Shown here piece after piece: positions 31,221-38,996 of a DNA stretch of 64,000 nucleotides. The notes beneath the pieces were generated by a model that made no database searches, was not told the DNA's origin, and saw only the letters and a list, made by a program, of their open reading frames with translations. The stretch spans positions 62,001 to 126,000 of the forward strand of contig CACMOZ010000001.1 of the NCBI GenBank assembly GCA_902615435.1, in the 5' to 3' direction. Origin of the DNA: an uncultured Pelagibacteraceae bacterium. Its GTDB lineage: Bacteria > Pseudomonadota > Alphaproteobacteria > Pelagibacterales > Pelagibacteraceae. The stretch's first letter is position 1; each line of letters starts with the position of its first letter. The translations under genes and the position numbers were made by a program.

Positions 31221-32609
31221 TTATTTTGGTTTCGTCATTTTAAGCGGATTCATAATTTTTTCATATTCTTTCTCTTTTATCAAACCTGCTTTAACCACTT
31301 CTTCTTTAAGAGTAGTTCCATTTTTATGTGCCGTTTTTGCTATCAGAGCTGCTTTGTCATATCCAATTTTTGGCGCCAAAGCTGTAACTAACATTAAAGA
31401 ATTATCTAATAAATATTTTATTCTTTTTCTGTCTGCTTTTATTCCTCTTACACAATACAATGCAAAAGTTTTCGAAGAGTCACTCATAATTTCAATTGAT
31501 TGTAAAATATTATGAATGATTAGAGGTTTAAAAACATTTAATTCAAAGTGTCCATGAGAACCAGCCATAGTAATACCATTGTGATTTCCAATAACTTTCA
31601 CACATACCATTGTAACAGCTTCAGATTGAGTTGGGTTTACCTTACCAGGCATTATCGATGAACCCGGTTCGTTAGAAGGCAGTATAAGTTCACCATAACC
31701 TGCTCTAGGCCCAGAGCCTAAAAATCTAATGTCGTTTGCAATTTTCATTAAACAAACCGCAGTAGTATTTAACGTTCCAGAAAAATTTACAATTTCATCA
31801 TGAGCTGCTAGGGCTGCAAATTTATTATTAGCAGGTTTAAATGGAATTTTAGTAATTTTACTTATTTCCTTAATAATTTTTTTATCAAAATTTTTTCTTG
31901 TATTAAGACCCGTTCCTACAGCAGTACCACCTTGAGCTAAACTATGTATTTCTTTTAATGAATTTTCTATTCTAACAATACATTTTTTGAGCTGTTCGTG
32001 ATAACCAGAAAATTCTTGACCTAAAGTAAGGGGAGTTGCGTCTTGTAAATGCGTCCTTCCCACTTTTACTATATTTCTAAATTCATTTGTTTTTTTTGCT
32101 AATTCCTTCTCTAATAATCTTAGTGACGGTAAAAGTTTTTCTTTAGCTTTTAAAGCAATGGCAATATGCATTGCTGTTGGAAAAACATCATTAGTGGATT
32201 GCGATTTATTAACATGGTCATTTGGATGAACTGGTTTTTTTGATCCTAATTTTCCTCCCATCATTTGGATAGCTCTATTTGCAATTACTTCGTTAACATT
32301 CATATTAGTTTGTGTGCCGGAACCTGTTTGCCAAACTTTTAAAGGAAAATGACTATCATGTTTTGCTTTAATAACTTCATCTGCGGCCTTAATAATATAT
32401 TTACCTATTTTTGGATCTAAATCTTTATTTTTTATATTAACAATAGCTGCTGCTTTTTTAATAATTGCAATTGAGTGAATTACTAAAGGTCTGACTAAAA
32501 AATCTCCGATGTTAAAATATTTATTAGACCTTTCAGTGGAGGCTCCCCAATACTTATCACCAGGAACTTTTATTTTTCCAATACTATCAAATTCTATTCT
32601 GTATTTCAT
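31221..32609 (-). CDS. fumC: Class II fumarate hydratase FumC
   Basis: FumC interconverts fumarate and malate in the TCA cycle. The signature [15 protein letters not shown], the [19 protein letters not shown] segment and [17 protein letters not shown] are intact. I start at the ATG at 32609 ([16 protein letters not shown]), which matches the usual N-terminus. A GTG eight codons earlier is open but adds non-homologous residues. The length is about 462 residues. Confidence 0.95.
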   Translation of the reverse strand: MKYRIEFDSIGKIKVPGDKYWGASTERSNKYFNIGDFLVRPLVIHSIAIIKKAAAIVNIKNKDLDPKIGKYIIKAADEVIKAKHDSHFPLKVWQTGSGTQTNMNVNEVIANRAIQMMGGKLGSKKPVHPNDHVNKSQSTNDVFPTAMHIAIALKAKEKLLPSLRLLEKELAKKTNEFRNIVKVGRTHLQDATPLTLGQEFSGYHEQLKKCIVRIENSLKEIHSLAQGGTAVGTGLNTRKNFDKKIIKEISKITKIPFKPANNKFAALAAHDEIVNFSGTLNTTAVCLMKIANDIRFLGSGPRAGYGELILPSNEPGSSIMPGKVNPTQSEAVTMVCVKVIGNHNGITMAGSHGHFELNVFKPLIIHNILQSIEIMSDSSKTFALYCVRGIKADRKRIKYLLDNSLMLVTALAPKIGYDKAALIAKTAHKNGTTLKEEVVKAGLIKEKEYEKIMNPLKMTKPK

Positions 32610-32676
32610 ATTTGATTCATGCTTATAATACACTCTTATTTAATATTTAAAAATTATAAAATATAAAGGATAAGAA

Positions 32677-33048
32677 ATGAATAATTTTGAAAGTGTTAGA
32701 AAATTTATGCAAACTTTTGGTCAAGAAGTCAGAAAAAAAGCAGGTTTTCCTGATGATAAGATTACATCTTTACGATATGACCTTATAGAAGAGGAACTTG
32801 GTGAGTTAAAAGAGGCAATAGATAGTAAAAATATTAAAGAAGTAGCCGATGCACTAACTGATATACTTTATGTTACATATGGAGCTGGTCACGCGTTTGG
32901 AATTGATTTAAATAAATGTTTTGAAGAAGTACAAAACTCTAATATGAGTAAATTGGGCCCAGATGGACAACCAATCTATAACGATAAAGGCAAGGTAATG
33001 AAAGGGCCTAATTATTTTAAACCTGATTTAACTAAATTTGTAGCATGA
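32677..33048 (+). CDS. MazG-like nucleotide pyrophosphohydrolase
   Basis: The 123-residue protein has the all-alpha MazG/PRA-PH fold metal motif: EEELGELKEAID (about residues 38-49) followed by EVADALTDILYVTYG (about residues 56-70), i.e. EExxE...ExxD. Relatives hydrolyse (d)NTPs or phosphoribosyl-ATP. The C-terminal GPDGQPIYNDKGKVMKGPNYFKP is typical of a subgroup also found in phages and eukaryotes. A strong AAGGA lies upstream. Its stop overlaps the start of a 27-codon membrane ORF as ATGA. Confidence 0.85.
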   Translation: MNNFESVRKFMQTFGQEVRKKAGFPDDKITSLRYDLIEEELGELKEAIDSKNIKEVADALTDILYVTYGAGHAFGIDLNKCFEEVQNSNMSKLGPDGQPIYNDKGKVMKGPNYFKPDLTKFVA

Positions 33049-33128
33049 TAAAAGATAATTATTATTGGATTTTATTAGGTATAGCTGTTGGAATATTAAT
33101 CTATCTAGGTGATAAGTATATTTTTTAA
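33045..33128 (+). CDS. 27-residue single-span membrane peptide
   Basis: The frame starts in an ATGA overlap with the MazG-like gene and encodes a short polar start (MIKDNYY), a hydrophobic helix (WILLGIAVGILIYLG) and a charged end (DKYIF). This is the layout of a small bitopic membrane protein. Support comes from the exact stop-start overlap and the clean transmembrane pattern. There is no known family, and conservation would have to be tested. Confidence 0.45.
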   Translation: MIKDNYYWILLGIAVGILIYLGDKYIF

Positions 33129-33194
33129 GTAATCAAGATTAGTAAAGGCAAATTATCATTTCCAATAAAATAAATAATTAGTTATATTTGCATT

Positions 33195-33968
33195 ATGTAT
33201 AGGGATGTAGTGACTTTTTTATATCATGAAGTAAGTAACAATCCCAATTCAACAGGATTTTTAAGAAAGTCTAATATCCCATACAAGCATAAAGAGGAGG
33301 ATTTTGTTAAAAATATTGAAGTAATTAAAGACACTCAAATTATTCCAAGTACGATAAAAGATATAAATATTAAGTCTGAAAAACATAAAATAATGTTAAC
33401 GTTTGATGATGGAGGAAAATCTGCAATGTATATTGCTGATGTTTTAGAAAAAAATAATTGGCAAGCACATTTTTTTATAACAACATCTATGATTGGTAAA
33501 AATACGTTTTTAAACAAAAACAATATTAGGGAATTATTTGAAAGAGGACATGTAATAGGTTCTCATTCTCACAGTCATCCTACACCATTTAATAAATTGA
33601 CTATTAGGGAAATGGTTGAGGAGTGGTCAACTAGCATTAATATTTTAGAACAAATTTTGAATACTAAAATAAGTTGTGGATCTATACCTGGAGGAGATAT
33701 GGATAAAAGAACTATTTTATCTGCACAACAATCAAATATAAAATATCTTTTCACCTCAGAGCCTACAAATAAATTATGGAAAAAAAATGATCTGACCTTA
33801 ATTGGTAGAGTATGTCCTAAAGTAGGAACAAAAATATCTAAAGTAAGAAGGCTTGCAAATAATCGAGGTTTTGCAAAAGAGATGCTAATAAGAAGAATAA
33901 AAAATTTTATAAGATTTTTATTAGGTCCACTTTACCCATTATATGTAAAAATTCGACATGGTTCTTAA
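33195..33968 (+). CDS. Polysaccharide deacetylase (NodB fold)
   Basis: The carbohydrate esterase 4 landmarks are present: MLTFDDGGKSA with the catalytic and metal Asp at about residues 70-74, and VIGSHSHSHPTPF with the metal histidines at about 118-122. CGSIPGGDMDKRTI follows as a third motif. The 257-residue product lacks a signal peptide, so it acts in the cytoplasm, probably on a nucleotide or lipid-linked sugar, rather than on wall polymers. It is the first gene of the surface-glycan region and lies 6 bp before the formyltransferase gene, probably cotranscribed. Confidence 0.85.
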   Translation: MYRDVVTFLYHEVSNNPNSTGFLRKSNIPYKHKEEDFVKNIEVIKDTQIIPSTIKDINIKSEKHKIMLTFDDGGKSAMYIADVLEKNNWQAHFFITTSMIGKNTFLNKNNIRELFERGHVIGSHSHSHPTPFNKLTIREMVEEWSTSINILEQILNTKISCGSIPGGDMDKRTILSAQQSNIKYLFTSEPTNKLWKKNDLTLIGRVCPKVGTKISKVRRLANNRGFAKEMLIRRIKNFIRFLLGPLYPLYVKIRHGS

Positions 33969-33974
33969 TTTATC

Positions 33975-34784
33975 ATGATTAATGAAAAGAAATACAAAGT
34001 ACTTCTTTTGATAGGAAATAAATTATGGAATTGGAATACTGTTGTTGATTTCAAAAAATCAAACTTAAATATAGCTGGGGTTTGTGTTTACGACAATTCT
34101 TTTTTAGGTTTACCGATAAATGTAATTTGGAAAAATTTAAAAAAAAAAGGGATATTTGTTGTTATTGATCAAATTCTTGGACGAATATTTTATAAAATGA
34201 TAAATTTTCTTTCTGATAAAGAAAGGCTAGAGAAAATTTTCAACATAAAAGAATGTAAGAATATAAAAAAAAATATTAAAGAACCTTTATATTTTACTAA
34301 ATCATATAATGATCAAAAAACACTTAATTGGATAGAAGAACTAAATCCTGATATAATTATTGTACATTCTGACGGATGGGTTGGAAAATCCATAAGAAAT
34401 ATTTCGTCATTAAAGCTAATTATCGGAGGACATCCGGGGATAACACCAAACTATAGAGGAGCACATTCTCCTTTTTGGGCAATTTATCATCAAGATCAAA
34501 GTAAAATTGGTTACAGTATATTTCATATTGATGATGGAGTTGATACCGGAGACCTTATTTATCAAAAACAAATTTACATACATGAAAACGAGTCCTACAT
34601 GTCAATTTCTTGGAGAGCTATGAAAGAAATTTCAAAGAAACAGGTTGAAATAATTAAAATGTACGAAAAAGAAAATAAAATTCTTAAAAAAAAACATAAT
34701 AAAATTACAAAAGAAAGTGAGTATCCAATACCTGGTTTGACGCATTATGTTCGTTATTTAAATATTCAGAAGAAAGTAAAATAA
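33975..34784 (+). CDS. Formyltransferase-fold protein, probably sugar N-formyltransferase
   Basis: The catalytic formyltransferase core reads IIGGHPGITPNYRGAHSPFWAI (about residues 151-172) and FHIDDGVDTGDLIYQ (about 186-200), using N10-formyltetrahydrofolate as donor in known relatives. The N-terminal 110 residues differ from methionyl-tRNA formyltransferase and there is no tRNA-binding C-domain. The setting among glycan genes, with a GDP-mannose dehydratase close by, suggests N-formylation of an amino sugar. No aminotransferase that would make such a sugar is in the window. Confidence 0.8.
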   Translation: MINEKKYKVLLLIGNKLWNWNTVVDFKKSNLNIAGVCVYDNSFLGLPINVIWKNLKKKGIFVVIDQILGRIFYKMINFLSDKERLEKIFNIKECKNIKKNIKEPLYFTKSYNDQKTLNWIEELNPDIIIVHSDGWVGKSIRNISSLKLIIGGHPGITPNYRGAHSPFWAIYHQDQSKIGYSIFHIDDGVDTGDLIYQKQIYIHENESYMSISWRAMKEISKKQVEIIKMYEKENKILKKKHNKITKESEYPIPGLTHYVRYLNIQKKVK

Positions 34785-34805
34785 TTTTATCATTGCAAAA
34801 TTAAA

Positions 34806-34829
34806 AGGGGCGTTCTGTTGCCAGGTGCC
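34806..34829 (+). repeat. tmRNA-tail repeat, copy A (outermost)
   Basis: These 24 bp (AGGGGCGTTCTGTTGCCAGG plus TGCC) are identical to 35215-35238 and 35867-35890. The last of these is the 3'-terminal pseudoknot of the tmRNA coding piece read on the other strand. I interpret it as a displaced att core. Confidence 0.85.
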
Positions 34830-35214
34830 TATAATTTTAGTTAATATATTAAATGTATGAATTGTTTGCAAATCTTACATTAATTGCGCATTTAATCTTT
34901 ATCTTATTTGTTATTTTTGGTGGCCTGCTCTTCTTCATTTTTTCAAAAGTATTCTATATTCATCTTCCTGCATTATCATGGGGAATTTATATAGAACTAA
35001 CTAGTTCTGTTTGCCCATTAACCTATTTAGAAAATTGGTTTTTGAATAAAGCTGAGTTGGCAACTTATTCTAATGGTTTTATTAACAACTATCTTTACCC
35101 AATAATTTATCCCGAGGGCCTAACTAATAACATTCAGATATATCTTGGCATAACATTGATAATTGTTAATATTTTTATATACGGATATATTTTAAAAAAT
35201 TTTAAAAGATTTTA
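34830..35214. mobile_element. ssrA cassette 1: single DUF2784 gene between tmRNA-tail repeats
   Basis: The unit from repeat A to repeat B measures 409 bp and is almost entirely filled by one 120-codon gene. There is no recombinase. The gene's stop codon TAA ends at 35215, on the first bases of repeat B. I see no 11-bp-period arm repeats here, unlike in the neighbouring cassette, so this one may be immobilised. Inference: an old integrative cassette at ssrA. Confidence 0.65.
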
Positions 35215-35215
35215 A
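34853..35215 (+). CDS. DUF2784 family membrane protein
   Basis: The 120-residue product matches the DUF2784 pattern: an N-terminal helix LIAHLIFILFVIFGGLLFF, then IHLPALSWGIYIELTSSVCPLTYLEN, NGFINNYLYPIIYPEGLT, and a final helix. About four membrane segments are predicted. The function of the family is unknown. It is the sole gene of ssrA cassette 1, reading rightward, opposite to the tmRNA. A TATAAT at 34830-34835 right after repeat A could be its -10 element. Confidence 0.85.
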   Translation: MYELFANLTLIAHLIFILFVIFGGLLFFIFSKVFYIHLPALSWGIYIELTSSVCPLTYLENWFLNKAELATYSNGFINNYLYPIIYPEGLTNNIQIYLGITLIIVNIFIYGYILKNFKRF

Positions 35216-35244
35216 GGGGCGTTCTGTTGCCAGGTGCCCCGAAC
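35215..35244 (+). repeat. tmRNA-tail repeat, copy B (between the cassettes)
   Basis: These 30 bp are identical to 35867-35896 at the tmRNA gene; the first 24 also match copy A. The GGGGC...GCCCC stem of the tmRNA pseudoknot is complete here, so it may also act as a terminator hairpin for the DUF2784 gene that stops on it. Confidence 0.88.
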
Positions 35245-35299
35245 TTTGTTTGATTATAGGCAATTATTTTTTCAAAGTCACATAAATTTTACGTATCAG

Positions 35300-35332
35300 G
35301 ACGAGTAGAGGACGAGTGAAAATCGACTCGCC
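35300..35332 (+). repeat. Left arm-type repeats of ssrA cassette 2
   Basis: GACGAGT occurs at 35300-35306 and 35311-35317 (11-bp period). An inverted near-copy (ACTCGCC) follows at 35326-35332. The first 18 bp recur with one mismatch at 35792-35809. Confidence 0.6.
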
Positions 35333-35362
35333 CATCTAATTTATTTTTGATAGCATCGGCTA

Positions 35363-35785
35363 ATGATTTTTGGATTGTTTAAAGATTATTCTGATACTGA
35401 CATAATAGATGCAGTTCAATTTCTTGACGAAATTGATAGCACTATGCACAAGTATGTAAGTGATAGTGAGATGTCTGGTATGCTAGCAGATACATCAATT
35501 GCAAACGAATACACAATCAAAAATTTAAGAATGGTAGGTATCTATTATTATGGATTGTCTAGAATGTTTAAGGGAAAGCCAAATCAATTAAATAATTTTT
35601 TATTAGACGTATTTAAATATAAATACAAAGAGTACGACACAAGTATTGCAAAACAAGCGTATGTAGGATTTAGTAAAAATGTTAACTTTAAGAATAAATA
35701 TTTTTTAGAGGGATATAAGGAAGCAAAAAATTTTAAGGGAGATACTTTAAAATTAGTAGATAAACATTTTAAAAATTTTAAGTAA
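35363..35785 (+). CDS. Hypothetical 140-residue helical protein, cargo of ssrA cassette 2
   Basis: The family is not recognised. The product begins MIFGLFKDYSDTDIIDAVQF and appears soluble and mostly helical, with segments EIDSTMHKYVSD, IKNLRMVGIYYYGLSRMFKG and KHFKNFK at the end. No signal peptide, membrane helix or nuclease/ATPase motif is visible. It reads rightward, has no clear ribosome binding site, and is flanked on both sides by the GACGAGT repeats. Given its isolation in a mobile-looking unit it could be a fitness or defence cargo, but nothing in the sequence proves this. Confidence 0.65.
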   Translation: MIFGLFKDYSDTDIIDAVQFLDEIDSTMHKYVSDSEMSGMLADTSIANEYTIKNLRMVGIYYYGLSRMFKGKPNQLNNFLLDVFKYKYKEYDTSIAKQAYVGFSKNVNFKNKYFLEGYKEAKNFKGDTLKLVDKHFKNFK

Positions 35786-35791
35786 TTTCAA

Positions 35792-35809
35792 GACGAGTAT
35801 AGGACGAGT
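35792..35809 (+). repeat. Right arm-type repeats of ssrA cassette 2
   Basis: GACGAGT occurs at 35792-35798 and 35803-35809 with an 11-bp period. The 18-bp block matches 35300-35317 at 17 positions and has the same orientation. Confidence 0.6.
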
Positions 35810-35866
35810 CACTAGGTTGTATTTTTTAAATAACGTTGATACTGCAAACTAATTTAACAAATGAGT

Positions 35867-35896
35867 AGGGGCGTTCTGTTGCCAGGTGCCCCGAAC
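35867..35896 (+). repeat. tmRNA-tail repeat, copy C (the functional tmRNA end)
   Basis: This is the 3'-terminal pseudoknot of the tmRNA coding piece and the source of repeats A and B. In the integration model it is the attachment core rebuilt after each insertion. Confidence 0.88.
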
Positions 35897-36116
35897 CCCG
35901 TTACTTAATTAACAAAGTTAATTAAGCTGCAAGTGCATAACTTTCGTTAGCATTTGTAAATTGGCCCGTTACGTCGGAACCATCTCGTACGAAAGAATAG
36001 CCTTTAGACATCCGTCGATCCTAATTCACCCCCTTTTGATTTAATTGGTGGAGGTGGTGGGTACTGCCCCCACGTCCGTAATGTTTATTACGAAATTCGT
36101 TTATCGTCATAGTTGG
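35867..36116 (-). ncRNA. ssrA: Two-piece (permuted) tmRNA
   Basis: tmRNA rescues stalled ribosomes and tags the unfinished protein for proteolysis. On the minus strand the acceptor piece comes first. Its T-arm pairs GTGGG with CCCAC, followed by the acceptor strand CACCTCC and a mature CCA ending at 36046. After a 12-nt spacer the coding piece begins at 36033 with GGGGGTG, which pairs over 7 bp with the acceptor strand. The tag frame at 35951-35922 reads ANESYALAA then TAA. A TTAATTAA-stem hairpin and a final GC-rich pseudoknot (35867-35896) follow. This permuted order is known from alphaproteobacteria. The pseudoknot is the sequence duplicated as repeats A and B. The outer ends are approximate. 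Confidence 0.95.
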
Positions 36117-36132
36117 TAAAACCAACAATTCT

Positions 36133-36138
36133 ATTATA
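36133..36138 (-). promoter_or_regulatory. Candidate -10 element of ssrA
   Basis: A perfect TATAAT on the minus strand lies about 20 bp before the acceptor piece. A 6-bp perfect hairpin (GTTGGT/ACCAAC, 36112-36126) would form at the start of the transcript. No good -35 is visible. Confidence 0.5.
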
Positions 36139-36161
36139 AAGTAGATTTGGCATTTTACTAC

Positions 36162-36878
36162 ATGAAAAAAAATAATAGATTTCATATTTTAATTCCAGTT
36201 TTCAATGAAAATGAAACTATCGTAGAGACTGTAAGAAATATTCTTCAAAATGTGGATTATAATTTTGAAATACTAATTTGTTATGATTTTGATGAAGATA
36301 AGACATTAAATATTTTAAAAGAAAATTTTAAAAACAATCCTAAAATCAAGTATATCAAAAATAAATCTCGAGGATTTAATTTAGCTCTTATTACTGGAAT
36401 TGAAATCTCAGATGCCGATGCAATATTAATCTATATGGCCGATGACCATAACAATTCTAAGCTTATTAATAGGATTTTTGAAAAGTATAATGAAGGTTAC
36501 CACGTAGTTTGTCCAAGCAGATTTGTACAAAGTGGAAATATGAAAGGAGTTCCTTTTCTAAAAGGCGTACTAACAAAACTTGCATCATTTATAATATTTA
36601 ATTTTTCAACTTTTCCGATTAAGGATGCAACTAATTCTTTTAGGTTGTTTTCAAGAGAACTCCTCAGTCAATTAACATTAGAGTCTAATAAAGGTTTTAC
36701 ATTAAGTTTTGAAATTACTGCAAAAGCACATAGGCTTAATTTTAAGATGATCGAAATACCAACAGTTTGGATAGAGAGAACTAGAGGAGAGAGTAGATTT
36801 AAATTATTAACTTTTATTCCTCTATATCTAAGATGGTTATTTTATATTTTTCAAACGACTTTAACTAAGAAGAATTAA
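36162..36878 (+). CDS. Family 2 glycosyltransferase (dolichyl-phosphate mannose synthase-like)
   Basis: The GT-A fold is shown by FHILIPVFNENETIVETV at the start, EILICYDFDEDKT, SRGFNLALITGIEIS and ILIYMADDHNN, where DDH replaces the common DxD. The product has about 238 residues from the ATG at 36162; a TTG at 36147 adds five residues. The C-terminus contains a hydrophobic stretch that may associate with the membrane. Such enzymes transfer a sugar to polyprenyl phosphate or to a growing glycan. The stop overlaps the next gene's start by one base, so it is cotranscribed with the oxidoreductase. Confidence 0.85.
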   Translation: MKKNNRFHILIPVFNENETIVETVRNILQNVDYNFEILICYDFDEDKTLNILKENFKNNPKIKYIKNKSRGFNLALITGIEISDADAILIYMADDHNNSKLINRIFEKYNEGYHVVCPSRFVQSGNMKGVPFLKGVLTKLASFIIFNFSTFPIKDATNSFRLFSRELLSQLTLESNKGFTLSFEITAKAHRLNFKMIEIPTVWIERTRGESRFKLLTFIPLYLRWLFYIFQTTLTKKN

Positions 36879-37885
36879 TGAAAAAAAGAATTCCAATCGC
36901 CATAATTGGCAAAAACTTTGGCTATAAAGTATTAGCAAAATCTTTAAATAAAACTAAGAGATTTGATTTAAAAGCTTTATCTTTCAAATCAAATAAATTT
37001 AAAAACAATTCAATTAAAAATATATTTTTTTCATCTAATTGGAAAGACATTATTAAAGATAAAGAAATTAAAGCAGTTGTAATAGCATCGCCTCCGACAA
37101 TGCATGAAAAAATTATAAATTTTGCAATAAAGCATAAAAAGCACATTTTTTGTGAAAAACCTTGTAGCTTAAATTTAAAAAAAATAGATAAAATTATTAA
37201 AAAAATTAAAGACAAAAAATGTTTTATCTCACATATGGTTAATTACGAAATGATGGAGTTAAAGGCATTTAAATATTTTAGTTCACTTATCAGAAAGAAA
37301 AAATTGAAAATAAATTCTATTGGTGTTGAATGGAACGTATTCAATAGAACAAAAGTGTATAGTTGGAAAAATTATCACAAGAATGGGGGGGGGCTAATGT
37401 TTAATTACTACTGCCATTGTTTATTCTACATTGAAAAATTGTTTGGTAAAATAAATTCTATTAAACGTATTACCAATTTTAACTTGAATAAAATAAATAA
37501 TACTCTTGAAGTAATGCTCAAATTGAAAAATGATATTTTTTGTTCAATAAAAATATCATCTACTAAATTATTAAAGCAAAATGATCTGTTTCATAAATTA
37601 ATTATATATACTAATCAGGGAAATTATCTTATTAAATGCAAGACCTTAAATATTTCTGACCAATTCGTTATTGAAAAAGTTATTGTTTCAAAAAATAAGT
37701 TTATAAAAAAAAAGATTTTTAAAGAAAAAAAGAGTTCAAATGATTTTAGGATTCTACCCTCATACTTTAATTTTATAAAATTTGCTGACTCAATTGAAAG
37801 AAAAAAAATAATCACTCCTAATTTTTTAGACGCAAAAAACATTCATTTTCTGATTAAAAAAACAATTCAATCTAAAAAAAAATAA
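36878..37885 (+). CDS. Gfo/Idh/MocA-family oxidoreductase
   Basis: The N-terminal Rossmann part begins PIAIIGKNFGYKVLAKSL, a divergent dinucleotide loop. It is followed by the conserved AVVIASPPTMHEKIINFAIKHKKHIFCEKPCSLN (about residues 66-100), whose EKP lysine is catalytic in the family. The C-terminal part carries HKNGGGLMFNYYCHCLFYIE. The 335-residue length is normal. In glycan clusters such enzymes oxidise or reduce nucleotide sugars. The loop lacks the usual GxGxxG, so cofactor affinity may differ. Confidence 0.82.
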   Translation: MKKRIPIAIIGKNFGYKVLAKSLNKTKRFDLKALSFKSNKFKNNSIKNIFFSSNWKDIIKDKEIKAVVIASPPTMHEKIINFAIKHKKHIFCEKPCSLNLKKIDKIIKKIKDKKCFISHMVNYEMMELKAFKYFSSLIRKKKLKINSIGVEWNVFNRTKVYSWKNYHKNGGGLMFNYYCHCLFYIEKLFGKINSIKRITNFNLNKINNTLEVMLKLKNDIFCSIKISSTKLLKQNDLFHKLIIYTNQGNYLIKCKTLNISDQFVIEKVIVSKNKFIKKKIFKEKKSSNDFRILPSYFNFIKFADSIERKKIITPNFLDAKNIHFLIKKTIQSKKK

Positions 37886-37934
37886 AAAAAGAAGTTCTAT
37901 TAATTTAGTAAAAAAAAAGATATTAATTGCATAA

Positions 37935-38993
37935 ATGCCAAAAAAAAAAGCACTTATAATTGGAATAACCGGTCAAGACGGAAGCTATCTCGCAGAAATA
38001 CTTCTTAAAAAAAATTATATAGTTCACGGAATGGTCAGGCGATCATCAATGCCTAATACCCAAAGAATTGATCATATAATTTCAACTTCAAGAGATAACG
38101 AAAAATTGAACAAAAAAGTTATACGTGAATATGGAGATCTAAGTAGCTCTGCTCAAATTCAAAATTTAATAAAAAGAGTTAAACCGGATGAAATTTATAA
38201 CCTCGGCGCCCAAAGTCATGTAAGAGTTAGTTTTGAAATACCAGAATATACATATGATATTGTTGGAATAGGGCCTTTAAGAGTTTTAGAAGCCATTAAA
38301 AATATTAAACCAAATATCAAATATATTCAGGCATCTTCCTCAGAAATGTTTGGAAACAGCAAAAAAAATTTACAAGATGAGGATACAAAGTTTAAACCCG
38401 AGTCTCCATATGCATCAGCAAAAACGCTAGGATATTGGACTACAAAAAATTATCGAGATAATTTTAAAATTTTTGCTTCCAACGCAATTATGTTTAATCA
38501 TGAGTCACCGAGAAGAGGAGTTAATTTTGTTACAAAAAAAATAGTAAGAGGTTTATGTGAAATTAAAAGTAAAAAAAGAAAAATTTTATATTTAGGAAAT
38601 CTTAATGCTAAGAGGGATTGGGGATATGCAAAAGAATATTGTGAAATTCTTTGGAAAATTCTTCAATTAAGAAAACCTAATGATTTTGTTATAGCTACAG
38701 GAAAAAATTATAGTGTTAGAGATTTTGTCGAAGCCACAGGTAAAGAACTTAATATGAATATAATATGGAAAGGAAGCGGTCTAAAAGAGGTGGGCTACGA
38801 TACTAGATCAAAAAAAGTAATTATAAAAGTAGATCCATATTTTTTTAGACCTAATGATGTTCAAAGCTTATTAGGAAATTCATCAAAATTATTCAAAATA
38901 ATGAAACAAAAACCTAAAACTTCCTTTAATCAATTAGTAAAAATAATGGTCAAAAATGAGATTAAATTAATCAAAACAAATAGACTTTACTAA
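37935..38993 (+). CDS. gmd: GDP-mannose 4,6-dehydratase
   Basis: This enzyme makes GDP-4-keto-6-deoxy-D-mannose, the precursor of fucose, perosamine, rhamnose and colitose-type sugars. It shows IIGITGQDGSYLAEILL, the conserved RRSS after it, YNLGAQSHV, the active-site region QASSSEMFGN...SPYASAK, NHESPRRG and NAKRDWGYA. The length of 352 residues is typical. No second enzyme completing a specific deoxy sugar is in the window. Confidence 0.92.
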   Translation: MPKKKALIIGITGQDGSYLAEILLKKNYIVHGMVRRSSMPNTQRIDHIISTSRDNEKLNKKVIREYGDLSSSAQIQNLIKRVKPDEIYNLGAQSHVRVSFEIPEYTYDIVGIGPLRVLEAIKNIKPNIKYIQASSSEMFGNSKKNLQDEDTKFKPESPYASAKTLGYWTTKNYRDNFKIFASNAIMFNHESPRRGVNFVTKKIVRGLCEIKSKKRKILYLGNLNAKRDWGYAKEYCEILWKILQLRKPNDFVIATGKNYSVRDFVEATGKELNMNIIWKGSGLKEVGYDTRSKKVIIKVDPYFFRPNDVQSLLGNSSKLFKIMKQKPKTSFNQLVKIMVKNEIKLIKTNRLY

Positions 38994-38996
38994 AAT

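Larger units (their letters stand above)
35245..35866. mobile_element. ssrA cassette 2: single hypothetical gene with symmetric arm-type repeats
   Basis: The unit from repeat B to repeat C measures 652 bp. It holds one 140-codon gene and, on each side of it, an 18-bp repeat made of two GACGAGT words 11 bp apart (35300-35317 and 35792-35809). These start 55 bp from core B and end 57 bp from core C. In the circular form they would flank the core nearly symmetrically, as arm-type sites do in a tyrosine-recombinase attP. No recombinase gene is present, so movement would need one acting in trans. The function is inferred from geometry only. Confidence 0.7.

Noticed and set aside
35867-36130. An rRNA fragment in the gene-free, GC-richer stretch
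   Set aside because: The stretch resolves fully as a two-piece tmRNA with tag frame, inter-piece acceptor pairing and CCA end.
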